Positions 8,667 through 16,129 of a stretch of 57,407 bases of DNA are shown one piece after another. Made by a program: the position numbers and the translations under genes. Source of the stretch: an uncultured Acetatifactor sp. Its GTDB lineage: Bacteria > Bacillota > Clostridia > Lachnospirales > Lachnospiraceae. The notes under the pieces were generated by a model. That model made no database searches, was not told the origin of the DNA, and saw nothing but the letters and a program-made list of their open reading frames with translations. The stretch spans positions 1 through 57,407 of the forward strand of contig CAJUGL010000017.1 of NCBI GenBank assembly GCA_910586515.1, written 5' to 3'. Position 1 is the first letter of the stretch; each line of letters begins with the position of its first letter.

Positions 8667-8877
8667 TGAACTGATAGGGAAGCAGTCTCCGAGCTGTGAA
8701 CCGAACGGACCGGGCGGATCTGTCTTAGTAGGCTTCAACGGAGTTCTCCCGTTATCCCAGGAAGCAATATCGGAGCAATCCCGTATTGACAGAGTGCAGA
8801 GAAATCTGAAATTAGGTGGTAACACGGACAGAAAGTTCGCCCTAAGTTGATATTATGTCAGCTTAGGGATTTTTTTA
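8667..8877 (+). promoter_or_regulatory. T-box-type leader without an obvious target gene
   Basis: The 3' part has the hallmark T-box sequence TTAGGTGGTAACACGG (8812-8827). TTAGG can pair with CCTAA of the terminator arm to make the antiterminator, the usual T-box switch. Upstream, AGTAGG (8727-8732) and TCTCCCGTTA (8745-8754) match the region that follows Stem I in many T-box RNAs. Stem I itself is not clear: it looks short or degenerate, and I could not assign a specifier codon. A family-1 repeat ends about 20 bases before the leader. The next gene downstream is a response regulator, an unusual target, with its own control region. Confidence 0.7.
8840..8876 (+). terminator. Terminator of the T-box leader
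   Basis: Eleven-base-pair stem (8840-8850 CCCTAAGTTGA with 8858-8868 TCAGCTTAGGG, one wobble), a 7-base loop, then ATTTTTTT. The left arm overlaps the part that pairs with the T-box sequence, so terminator and antiterminator exclude each other. Confidence 0.8.
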
Positions 8878-8935
8878 TGCGCAGGTCCGCGTACAAAGTG
8901 CGACTTATCGCACTTGTAAGTTTGCCGCTAGGAAT
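8873..8935 (+). repeat. TTTATGCGCAGG repeat, copy 1 (family 2)
   Basis: Begins in the T tract of the T-box terminator with TTTTATGCGCAGG, followed by GTCCGCG and a strong hairpin (AGTGCGA, loop CTTA, TCGCACT; the flanking ACA/TGT adds pairs). Copies at 17108 and 22670 start the same way, also directly behind terminators, and also continue into nested hairpins of different sequence. Confidence 0.6.
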
Positions 8936-8958
8936 CTTAGTCAGCAACGCAAAAACTA

Positions 8959-8988
8959 CACACAAATCACAAAAAACTGTGTTATGCT
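8959..8988 (+). promoter_or_regulatory. Activator site and -10 of the response regulator promoter
   Basis: CACACAAATCACAAA (8959-8973), a 9-base gap, then TATGCT (8983-8988). The same 15-mer with three changes and the same 9-base gap precedes TATTCT in front of the lipoprotein gene at 11180. No -35 box is present, as expected for a promoter activated by an OmpR-type regulator bound across the -35 region. I infer autoregulation by the response regulator at 9008. Confidence 0.55.
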
Positions 8989-9007
8989 GTTTCCGGGAGG
9001 TGTTGTT

Positions 9008-9679
9008 ATGCAGAGAATTTTGGTTGTGGAGGATGATTTGGACATTCAGGAGCTTTTGAAAAACTTTCTGCAGGAGGTTGGCTATGAGATCATGTTGGCC
9101 GGTGACGGCGTGGAGGCCCTGTCCATGTTTTCCGCCATGCAGTTCGATCTGGTTCTGTTGGATGTGATGCTGCCGAAAATTGACGGCTTTGCTGTCTGTG
9201 AGCTGATTCGAAAGCAATCCCAGGTTCCGGTCATTATGCTTACCGCATTAAACGGCGAGGAAGAACAAATCCGGGGGTTGGATTTGCAGGTGGACGACTA
9301 CATCACGAAGCCCTTTTCCGTACCGATCTTAATTCGGAAGATTGCCGCTGTGCTGCGGCGGAGCAGCAGGATGCAGGAAGACGGGCACAAAACGATTGTT
9401 TACCGGAACCTGATTCTGGACTGCGACAATTATACGGCCGCAGTTGGGGAAAACGTTTTTGAATTGACGCCCAGGGAATTTGAGGTGCTGAAGGAACTCC
9501 TCACCAATCAGGGGCGCATTCTAACCCGGCAGAACCTTTTGGATAAGCTGTGGCGCTATGACTTTTACGGGGAGGAACGTGTGGTTGATACGCATATTAA
9601 AAACCTGCGGAAAAAACTGGGCATCGATTTTATTCAGACAATCAGAGGGGTGGGATATAAAATTGATAAAGAGCATTAA
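9008..9679 (+). CDS. OmpR-family response regulator
   Basis: 223 residues. The receiver domain (about 1-118) has the acidic pocket VVEDD near residues 7-10, the phosphoacceptor Asp52 in LLDVMLPKIDG, and the conserved Lys in KPFS near residue 102. The C-terminal winged helix (about 130-223) shows LTPREFEVLKELL and the recognition end VVDTHIKNLRKKL...TIRGVGYK, typical of OmpR/PhoB regulators. The GGGAGGTG site 6 bases upstream selects the ATG at 9008. It overlaps the histidine kinase gene and forms a two-component operon with it. A shared promoter element suggests that it controls itself and the lipoprotein at 11180. Confidence 0.9.
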   Translation: MQRILVVEDDLDIQELLKNFLQEVGYEIMLAGDGVEALSMFSAMQFDLVLLDVMLPKIDGFAVCELIRKQSQVPVIMLTALNGEEEQIRGLDLQVDDYITKPFSVPILIRKIAAVLRRSSRMQEDGHKTIVYRNLILDCDNYTAAVGENVFELTPREFEVLKELLTNQGRILTRQNLLDKLWRYDFYGEERVVDTHIKNLRKKLGIDFIQTIRGVGYKIDKEH

Positions 9680-11081
9680 AGGCAGTCTGTTTGCAAAAGT
9701 ATTTCTCATTACTGTGGTTATGCTGCTGTGCATATCGCTGTTAGTGTTCGGAATCCTGGCATGGCTGATGCCCCGGACTTATTCCAACAAGCTGAACACC
9801 ATTTTAGATCAACGGGCGCAGAACTTTATTTCCGAACTGGAACAGGTGCCTTTTTCGGACAGCGGCGGTTTGTTCGATCAGTTTCTTGCGGATATGGCAA
9901 TCCATTCGGCCGCGTTATACGACAGCAGCGGTCACTGGATTGCGCTGCCCACAAAAGAAGTTGAGAATGGATGGGAGGGGACTAATGCGGTAACGGCAGT
10001 GGATGACTCTGGTGAAGCTTCTCCCGTCCTGTCAAACCAGTACTATTTTTCTTTCTCCGATGGCAGTGACCGCTATACGCTTGTTGTCTACGGTGAGGCA
10101 GAACAGATTTTGGAACTGCAGCAGTCCTTTGCCCGTGTTTTTCCGGTTATCCTGATCATGGTTTCGGCCAGTGCCCTTGCGGTATCCTGGCTGTACTCCC
10201 GCATGATTACAAAACCCGTATTGGAAATCAGCCGCATATCCGAGAAAATGTCTGGCCTGCAGTTGGATTGGAGGGTTGACGGACAACGGACGGATGAATT
10301 GGGAACACTGGGGAAAAGCCTGAACAGGCTGTCGCGCAGTCTTTCAACCGCCCTGTCCGATTTGCAGAATGCCAACAGGAAACTGGAAGCCGATATTGAA
10401 CAGGAAAGGAAACTGGAACAGGCCCGCACAAATTTCTTTTCGGCGGTGTCCCATGAGCTGAAAACGCCGGTCACCATCATCAAAGGCCAGTTAGAGGGGA
10501 TGCTGTTGGGGATTGGCGCATACAAAGACCGTGAGAAATATTTGACAAGATCCATGGAAATTGCCAATACCCTGGAGACAATGGTGCAGGAGATCTTAAC
10601 CGTCTCCCGACTGGAAACTGCGGGCACGGATTTCAAAAAAGACCGTCTGGACTGCGTTCAGGTTATCAAATCCTATTTAAGCGAAACCGAAGATTTGATT
10701 GCCGGGAAGGAACTGCAAATACAACTGGATGCTCCGCCCTCCGCTCTTATAAGCGGAAACAAGCTGTTGATGGAGAAAGTGTTTTCGAATTTGATGGGAA
10801 ACGCAATCAAGTATTCCCCCCAGGGAGCCTCCATTCGCATCTCCGTCCGGATGAAACAGGAACAGATGGAATTTTCTGTTGAAAACACAGGGGCGCATAT
10901 TCCGGAGGACAGTCTGCCCAGACTGTTTGACCCGTTTTATCGTGTGGAACAGTCCAGAAGCCGGAAAACAGGCGGAAGCGGGCTTGGATTGTATATTGTG
11001 CAGGAGATACTGCATCAGCATGGAAGCCAATGTACGGCCTGCAATACACAGGCCGGGGTAAGGTTTTCCTTTATGATCTGA
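9663..11081 (+). CDS. Sensor histidine kinase
   Basis: 472 residues from a TTG start at 9663 that overlaps the regulator by 17 bases; GAGGGGTGGG lies just upstream, and the product then begins with a short basic leader before the first membrane segment (VFLITVVMLLCISLLVF). An extracytoplasmic loop of about 125 residues follows, then a second membrane segment (VILIMVSASALAVSWLY), a HAMP-like stretch (ITKPVLEISRISEKM), and the HisKA domain with the phosphoacceptor His264 in SAVSHELKTP. The ATPase domain shows the N box NLMGNAIKYSP and the G boxes GGSGLGLYIV. The loop is too short to name a ligand. The kinase should phosphorylate Asp52 of the regulator encoded just upstream. Confidence 0.87.
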   Translation: MIKSIKGSLFAKVFLITVVMLLCISLLVFGILAWLMPRTYSNKLNTILDQRAQNFISELEQVPFSDSGGLFDQFLADMAIHSAALYDSSGHWIALPTKEVENGWEGTNAVTAVDDSGEASPVLSNQYYFSFSDGSDRYTLVVYGEAEQILELQQSFARVFPVILIMVSASALAVSWLYSRMITKPVLEISRISEKMSGLQLDWRVDGQRTDELGTLGKSLNRLSRSLSTALSDLQNANRKLEADIEQERKLEQARTNFFSAVSHELKTPVTIIKGQLEGMLLGIGAYKDREKYLTRSMEIANTLETMVQEILTVSRLETAGTDFKKDRLDCVQVIKSYLSETEDLIAGKELQIQLDAPPSALISGNKLLMEKVFSNLMGNAIKYSPQGASIRISVRMKQEQMEFSVENTGAHIPEDSLPRLFDPFYRVEQSRSRKTGGSGLGLYIVQEILHQHGSQCTACNTQAGVRFSFMI

Positions 11082-11114
11082 AACATAAACAACACAGAAA
11101 TCACAAACAAATCC

Positions 11115-11144
11115 CACATGTATCACAAACGGGGGTGGTATTCT
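11115..11144 (+). promoter_or_regulatory. Activator site and -10 of the lipoprotein promoter
   Basis: CACATGTATCACAAA (11115-11129), a 9-base gap and TATTCT (11139-11144). It matches the site before the response regulator gene in 12 of 15 positions with identical spacing to the -10 box. A further TCACAAA lies 22 bases upstream (near 11101), so a tandem site is possible. Confidence 0.55.
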
Positions 11145-11179
11145 TTAGATACACTCAAAGAAAGGATGGTGTTATCTAA

Positions 11180-12103
11180 ATGAATAAAAAGAACAAAACA
11201 AACAAAACAAACAAAATGAACAATAGGAACAAAAGGATTAAAAAGAAGCTGCTGGTGTCGGTCCTTGGAGGGGTACTGCTTGTGGGATGCCTGGCCGGGT
11301 GCGGTATCCCGGCGGCATTCGGGGGCGGAACGGCATCCGGGCAGTCGGAAAGCACATCCGCCCGGATTGCGGATGCATTTGCGGAAGATCATGACCCTTC
11401 CGACGAAATTTCCGATGAAGAACTGTTTCAGCCCTATGAGCAGTTCGGCCTGACCTACAACAGCAGCAAAAAAGAATTGCAATATCAGGGCAAAACTGTA
11501 CGGTGGTTTGAGGACTACTATACCGTGGCGGAAGGGGCGCAGGCCGGAAACGGCTATTTCAACGAAAAGGGTGTGGTTGATGTGTATGCGGTCCGTGACT
11601 TCACCCACATTGACCGTTCCGGGGACGGTTCCTACGATCCGGGCGGAAAGCTGATTGGGGTAAAGGCATTCTCGGCGGAAGAATTTGCCGCCCGTGACAT
11701 TGAGGCAATCAAAAATCCGCCGCCCGCCGTCTCCATGGCCGGTGATCCGCCCTCTGCAGAGGAACTGGAAGACATGGCAGAGGAATACGGGGCGTTTGGC
11801 CTTACCTATGATGTGAAAAAGGACCAATGGTATTTCAACGGCGAAAAGGTGCGGTACTTTCAGGATGTGCTGACATCCAACGGCGAGGATCTGACCGGCG
11901 GAAATTTCCGCGGCACCCTTCGTAATTCGTGGAGCGTAAACGGCACAATAGACATTTATACAGTGCGCGACTATGCTCACCCGGATGCCTCCGGAAATGG
12001 AACGCTGACCGGCATTGAAAAATATAGTCAGGCGGAATTTGATGAACATACACGGTGGGAGAAGCAAAACAGTTCCGGTGAGTGTATGGTCATGCAGGAG
12101 TGA
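11180..12103 (+). CDS. Lipoprotein with two repeated domains, probable two-component target
   Basis: 307 residues. A very Lys/Asn/Thr-rich leader (about residues 1-22) precedes a hydrophobic segment and the lipobox LAGC, so the mature protein should be lipid-anchored outside the cell. Two homologous units follow, about residues 90-175 and 195-290. Each begins YE/YGxFGLTY, continues with a KxVRxF motif and ends IDI/VDVY..VRDxxH and a Gly-rich acidic loop (DRSGDGSYDPGG in the first, DASGNGTLTG in the second). The acidic loops might bind a metal ion. I do not recognise the family. Its promoter element is shared with the two-component operon just upstream, so it may be an output or accessory sensor of that system. 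Confidence 0.7.
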   Translation: MNKKNKTNKTNKMNNRNKRIKKKLLVSVLGGVLLVGCLAGCGIPAAFGGGTASGQSESTSARIADAFAEDHDPSDEISDEELFQPYEQFGLTYNSSKKELQYQGKTVRWFEDYYTVAEGAQAGNGYFNEKGVVDVYAVRDFTHIDRSGDGSYDPGGKLIGVKAFSAEEFAARDIEAIKNPPPAVSMAGDPPSAEELEDMAEEYGAFGLTYDVKKDQWYFNGEKVRYFQDVLTSNGEDLTGGNFRGTLRNSWSVNGTIDIYTVRDYAHPDASGNGTLTGIEKYSQAEFDEHTRWEKQNSSGECMVMQE

Positions 12104-12172
12104 AAAACCATCCATGTTGATGGGAAATCCGTGGTATAGAATCCGGCAATTCCGGCTGACAGAGCCTTATGA

Positions 12173-12233
12173 AAAGCCCCGGGACCTGTGAACTGTCCTG
12201 CCGTTTCGTGAGGACATACAGGGAAGGGGCTTT
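12173..12233. terminator. Long bidirectional hairpin between convergent genes
   Basis: Outer arms AAAGCCCC/GGGGCTTT, then CCTGT/ACAGG and TGTCCT/AGGACA stacked inside, with a short apical loop. T-rich tails occur on both sides (GCCGTTTT on the + strand, CTTTTCAT on the - strand). It lies between the lipoprotein (+) and the XRE gene (-) and can serve both. Confidence 0.65.
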
Positions 12234-12261
12234 GCCGTTTTAAGTTCTATGGGGCCAGGGG

Positions 12262-13017
12262 TTAGGCCAAGACCTGCTTCAGCAGCTCTGTTTTTTCCCT
12301 TGCCGACTCTGTGGTATAGGGCAGCTTTTCTTCAGGAGACAAGATTTTTTCCCAGGAAAAATACTCCAGACACTCAAGCATTGCGTCTCCGAACAGCCGG
12401 ATATTGGACCGGAGATATTCCGCCAATTCCCTTCCCTGAAGCACATTGCTTCTTCCCAGGGTGTATTCCCGGCAAACCTCAAACGGGGGCAGAGACTGGG
12501 CGTAAATCAGCGCCTTGTCCAACTCCCGTTTTGTGTAATATCGATAGACAAGATCCCTTGTTACCCGGGTTTTCATCTCCACGTCGGTACTGATTGCAAG
12601 GATTTTCAGATACAGAAGGATGGCTTCTTCATAATTATCCGGAGACTCGCGTATGGTTCCGGACAGCGCCCATGCAAGGGTGTACATCAGCTTTTCGTTG
12701 CCCGGATGCCTTACAAGCGCTTTCCGAAGTAGCGGTATGGCCTGGGCATAGCCGCCGCTTTCAAATAATTCTTCAGCCTCACTGCAGGCTTGTTCAATTT
12801 CTTCGTTCTGACGGCCGGTATCGTGGCCAAGCAGATAGTCGATAGATACCCCAAAATAATCGGCAATGATGGGAAGAAGGGTAATGTCGGGGTAAGAAAG
12901 TCCGGTCTCCCATTTACTGACCGCCTGGCAGGAAATCCCCAGTGCTTCCGCGAGCTGTTCCTGTGTCAGATTCCGCTGTTTCCGCAGGCTTTTCATAACG
13001 GATGAAAAATTGTTCAT
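12262..13017 (-). CDS. XRE regulator with TPR-like C-terminal region
   Basis: 251 residues. Residues 1-65 are an XRE helix-turn-helix (LRKQRNLTQEQLAEALG, SCQAVSKWETG). From about residue 85 the protein is helical with TPR-like elements (YAQAIPLLRKALVRHPGNEKL, EEAILLYLKILAISTD). This layout is common among Clostridia regulators that may respond to peptides or to partner proteins, but no ligand can be named. A 10-base palindrome just after its -10 box suggests autoregulation. The binding site AAGGAG lies about 10 bases before the ATG. Confidence 0.75.
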   Translation of the reverse strand: MNNFSSVMKSLRKQRNLTQEQLAEALGISCQAVSKWETGLSYPDITLLPIIADYFGVSIDYLLGHDTGRQNEEIEQACSEAEELFESGGYAQAIPLLRKALVRHPGNEKLMYTLAWALSGTIRESPDNYEEAILLYLKILAISTDVEMKTRVTRDLVYRYYTKRELDKALIYAQSLPPFEVCREYTLGRSNVLQGRELAEYLRSNIRLFGDAMLECLEYFSWEKILSPEEKLPYTTESAREKTELLKQVLA

Positions 13018-13056
13018 AAATTTGTACGCTCCTTGTAAGTGATGTGTGTTATGATT

Positions 13057-13080
13057 GAATCGATTCTGATTCCTATTATA
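13057..13080 (-). promoter_or_regulatory. -10 box and palindromic operator of the XRE/TPR gene
   Basis: On the - strand TATAAT (13075-13080) is followed after 8 bases by the perfect palindrome GAATCGATTC (13057-13066), which would overlap the transcription start. An XRE repressor bound there would block its own transcription. The -35 box is poor. Confidence 0.4.
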
Positions 13081-13372
13081 AGACCATATTTTTCAAAGTC
13101 CATATGTGTTTATTTGGATAAAAATCAACCTTTGGTTGCGCGGTTTTTCAGATATGGCTGATGGGTGCGGGTGTCTATCCGGGAAACAGTCCGATACCGA
13201 CGGGGCATGGTTACAAAGATGGAAAACAAGGCGAAGCACGGTAGCAGGGATGCCCTACAGGAGCGTGCCCCGTGATCTGTAAAATAAATATAGAAATTTA
13301 CGGGAATGTATGGTATATTCTCAGCGTTGTCCAACCGATACCCGTGCTTTGCTGCTGTAAAAAGAAAAGAAG

Positions 13373-13408
13373 AATCCCCCGACAGTGGTGCAGCACGGTT
13401 GGGGGATT
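13373..13408. terminator. Strong hairpin, terminator-like
   Basis: Arms AATCCCCC and GGGGGATT extended by GAC/GTT and an inner GTG/CAC. A T-rich tract lies on the - strand side (complement of AAAAGAAAAGAAG), so it terminates better leftward; on the + strand it is followed by GGTTCTTTG. No adjacent gene clearly needs it. Confidence 0.4.
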
Positions 13409-13549
13409 GGTTCTTTGTCTTCATGGGTGTGCAGGTGCAGACAGAGATTTTTCATTTTCCCATTAACCGCTGCGCCGGATCCGGTACTATATAAATGAAA
13501 GCTTTCAAAACAGAGCATTTTACCAATTTTACCATTCACGGAGGGGACT

Positions 13550-15037
13550 ATGGAACAGGAAAAGATTTCGGCACTGGTGGAAGAGAACATGAAGACCATC
13601 TTCGCTTACGCGCTTTCGCGGGTGTCCCACAGGGAGGACGCGGAGGATCTGGCCGGGGACATTATCCTGGCCATCCTGAAAAGCGCCCCCAGGATACGGG
13701 ATGACAACGCCTTCTTCGGCTATATCTGGGCCATTGCGGCCAACACCTACAAAAAATATCTGTACAAAAAGGGCCGCATCCGATGTGAGGAGCTTGACGA
13801 GGGGGCTGCGGACGAGAAGGATTTTGTCCAGGATATTCTGCAGACCGAACAGTTTTCTGCGCTCCGCCGGGAATTGGCCCTGCTGTCCAGGGAGTACCGG
13901 GAGTGTACCGTGGCCTACTATTTTGAGGGGCTTTCCTGTGGGGAGACGGCCGCCAGGCTCCATCTTTCTCTGGAGATGGTGAAATATTATCTGTTCAAGA
14001 CACGGAAGCTATTGAAGGAGGGTATCGGCATGGAAAGAGAATTTGGAACAAAGAGCTATCAGCCGGCAAAATTTGAGTTTACCGTTATTTTTCAGGGAGC
14101 CGCCAACATGGAGTATCAGCGCCTGTTCGACAGAAAACTCCCGGGCAATATCCTGGTCAGCACCTATCATACACCCATGACCATCCGGCAGCTTGCCATC
14201 GAACTGGGCGTGGCCAGTGTATATCTGGAGGACGAGATCGCCCTGTTGGAGCGCTACGGCCTGCTCACTGCCCTGACCGGGGGCAGGTATCAGGCACGCC
14301 TGGTAATCTTCACGGAAGAATATATGGAGGAGTTCTTCCGGACAGCGGAGAAATCCTATGTCCCGGTGGTAGGGGATATCCTGATCAGCGGTGCGAAAAA
14401 GCTGCCGGAGCTGCGGAAGCTTGGGTTTCCGGGCGCGGACATGGAGGACGGCAGGCTTCTGTGGAATCTGCTGTTCTGGATGATGAACGAGGGATGCAGG
14501 CTTTTTCGGGACAGTCGGAAGATGGCGGCCCGGGAGGATGTGTGCGGTGATATCTGTTACGGAAGCACATTTACCTTTCAGGAGGACCATCCCTGTTGGA
14601 GCAGGGCTTTTGCGGGTTACTGCGGCTTACATTCCGGATATGCCGCCTGCTATGCGGACTACGGCATTTTGCCCTCAAAGAACCGTTATGCATCCCATGG
14701 GGACGAAATCGCCCGCAGCCTGGAGGCAGTATTGGAGGGGAAAGCCGGAGCCATGGTCCCGGTGTTCGCCCAAGGGCAGAAGGAGAGGCTGAATGCCGTT
14801 TTTCGGGAAGAGATTGCCTCCTTTGCCGGGCTGTATGAATCGCTGTACGACTGCGGTCTTGCCGTCATGGGGGTACATGCCCCGAAGAGCGTGGGGCAGA
14901 TTCTGGAGCCGGTGATGTCGAGGGTGCTGCTGTTCCACACGGTGGGCCTGATCGGGAGTCTGGCAGTCAGGTCAGGTGCCCTGGCGGTTCCCGAAGACAA
15001 TGGACCACTGGGAGGATTCGTGTACCGGATTTCGTAG
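13550..15037 (+). CDS. Sigma-70 family (ECF-like) sigma factor with a 330-residue C-terminal extension
   Basis: 495 residues. Residues 1-165 form a complete ECF-like sigma factor. Region 2 has HREDAEDLAGDIILAIL and FGYIWAIAANTYKKYL; region 4 has LSREYRECTVAYYFEGLSC and ETAARLHLSLEMVKYYLFKT. About 330 residues follow that are not part of ordinary ECF factors. The stretch MTIRQLAIELGVASVYLEDE near residue 210 looks like a winged helix, and the rest (VPVFAQGQKERLNAVFREE onward) is helical without a known motif. No anti-sigma gene is adjacent, so the extension may be a built-in regulatory or ligand-binding part. GGAGGGG 7 bases upstream fixes the start. Confidence 0.75.
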   Translation: MEQEKISALVEENMKTIFAYALSRVSHREDAEDLAGDIILAILKSAPRIRDDNAFFGYIWAIAANTYKKYLYKKGRIRCEELDEGAADEKDFVQDILQTEQFSALRRELALLSREYRECTVAYYFEGLSCGETAARLHLSLEMVKYYLFKTRKLLKEGIGMEREFGTKSYQPAKFEFTVIFQGAANMEYQRLFDRKLPGNILVSTYHTPMTIRQLAIELGVASVYLEDEIALLERYGLLTALTGGRYQARLVIFTEEYMEEFFRTAEKSYVPVVGDILISGAKKLPELRKLGFPGADMEDGRLLWNLLFWMMNEGCRLFRDSRKMAAREDVCGDICYGSTFTFQEDHPCWSRAFAGYCGLHSGYAACYADYGILPSKNRYASHGDEIARSLEAVLEGKAGAMVPVFAQGQKERLNAVFREEIASFAGLYESLYDCGLAVMGVHAPKSVGQILEPVMSRVLLFHTVGLIGSLAVRSGALAVPEDNGPLGGFVYRIS

Positions 15038-15344
15038 CCGGGAGGGCACAGGCCAGGGGAGCGGTCATTATTATGATGTACGACACGTTTCTGGCTCTCC
15101 AAACGACTTGCCTGAATTACCATCTGCAGATCTGGCGGACAGGGGAGCGATGGGGATGAAATAGGAAGGGAATAGGAGGGCATGGGGTCCGGGGTGGGCA
15201 ACTGGGGGATTTTGTGCTATACTTTAAGGCAGGTTATCGGACAGAGCATGGCAGGAGGGACCCATGCGGATTCCATAGGACAACTTAGCAGAAATGGCCT
15301 GGGGCATGGAGCGGGCCTGGCAGTTGGCTAAGGGAAAGGGCAGC
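15038..15344. other. Intergenic region between convergent sigma-factor and SGNH genes
   Basis: No gene seen. A TGCTATACT stretch near 15214-15222 resembles an extended -10 box on the + strand, but no reading frame with a binding site follows it. No terminator hairpin with a T tract is obvious for either flanking gene. Confidence 0.35.
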
Positions 15345-15887
15345 TTAAGGCAGCTTCCTTTGCAGATATACTTCCGCGATGGTGGCAGCCGCCAGCCGGG
15401 AGCCTGCCTCCGAGGCGTGCTGTCCGTCTTCCGCATACAATTCTGTATCCGGGTGCTCCCTGTGGTATTTCCACCAGTTTTCTCCTACGGGGGCGACTTC
15501 ACAGCCGGTTTCCCGCTGAAGGGCCAGATAGGCATTGCTCATGGCGTTCTGGGCGGCTTCTCCGTCCTCCTTGGTGGTCCAGGTCATGTAGAGAATGGGC
15601 CTGGCTCCCGCCTCCCGCACCCAGGCGATCAGTTCCCTGCCGCTCCTGGCCATCACATCCGGATCTCCCATGGGATGGGCGGTGTGCTGAAGGATTACCG
15701 CGTCATAGCCGCCATAGCGGATGTTGAACTGTACCTCCGGCTCTTCCAGGTGGAAATCCCATCCTCTGCCGCCGTGGGCCAGCATGGTGACTTCCACCTC
15801 CGCATGGTTTTCCCGGCAGATCTCCGCGAAGAGATGGGGCATGTCGTTAAAATAGGTATGGCTGTTTCCGATGAACAGTACTTTCAT
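15345..15887 (-). CDS. SGNH/GDSL-like hydrolase
   Basis: 180 residues, soluble. The N-terminal block MKVLFIGNSHTYFNDMP carries the catalytic Ser in GNSH, followed by a Gly block (LAHGGRGWDF), an Asn-region equivalent (VILQHTAHP) and the C-terminal DGQHASEAG with the catalytic Asp/His pair. This is the SGNH fold of esterases, lipases and carbohydrate acetyl-esterases; the absence of a signal peptide suggests an intracellular substrate, which cannot be named. The start at 15887 is preferred because the fold begins there and GGAGG lies about 8 bases upstream; an in-frame ATG 13 codons earlier adds a basic leader. It is divergent from the AraC gene. Confidence 0.75.
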   Translation of the reverse strand: MKVLFIGNSHTYFNDMPHLFAEICRENHAEVEVTMLAHGGRGWDFHLEEPEVQFNIRYGGYDAVILQHTAHPMGDPDVMARSGRELIAWVREAGARPILYMTWTTKEDGEAAQNAMSNAYLALQRETGCEVAPVGENWWKYHREHPDTELYAEDGQHASEAGSRLAAATIAEVYLQRKLP

Positions 15888-16129
15888 GGCAGGATGCCTC
15901 CTTATCTGTTTTTCTGTATTTTTCACGTTTTTTTACTTTCTTACAGGATAGCATTTTTCCGGAGAAAAGTAAATCATGTCCGGGCGGGAGCGGTCAGGAA
16001 GTGAGGCACAGCCAACAAGAGTGAGCAGAAAAAGTCAGGATTTTTACGGGCGGAAAGGGTATTATGGATTTGTCACTAAGGGAAACGGACGGAAGGCCAT
16101 CCGAAATCGGAGGGCGGCAGGGAGGAAGC

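Larger units (their letters stand above)
8445..9007. other. Gene-free control region: repeat, T-box leader, second repeat, promoter
   Basis: This stretch holds four elements in a row and no gene: a composite dispersed repeat (8496-8648), a T-box-type leader with terminator (8667-8877), a copy of the TTTATGCGCAGG repeat family (8873-8935), and the control region of the response regulator gene (8959-8988). Each is listed separately. Confidence 0.7.
13018..13549. other. Intergenic control region between divergent XRE and sigma-factor genes
   Basis: Contains the promoter and palindrome of the XRE gene (13057-13080), a strong hairpin at 13373-13408, and the leader of the sigma-factor gene. A TACTATATAA stretch near 13485-13494 and a 10-base palindrome GAAAGCTTTC just behind it may belong to the sigma-factor promoter. 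GGAGGGG precedes the sigma-factor ATG. No RNA gene is apparent. Confidence 0.5.

Noticed and set aside
8650..8850. 66-codon open frame on the + strand over the T-box leader
   Set aside because: The stretch carries T-box and terminator hallmarks; the frame has no binding site.
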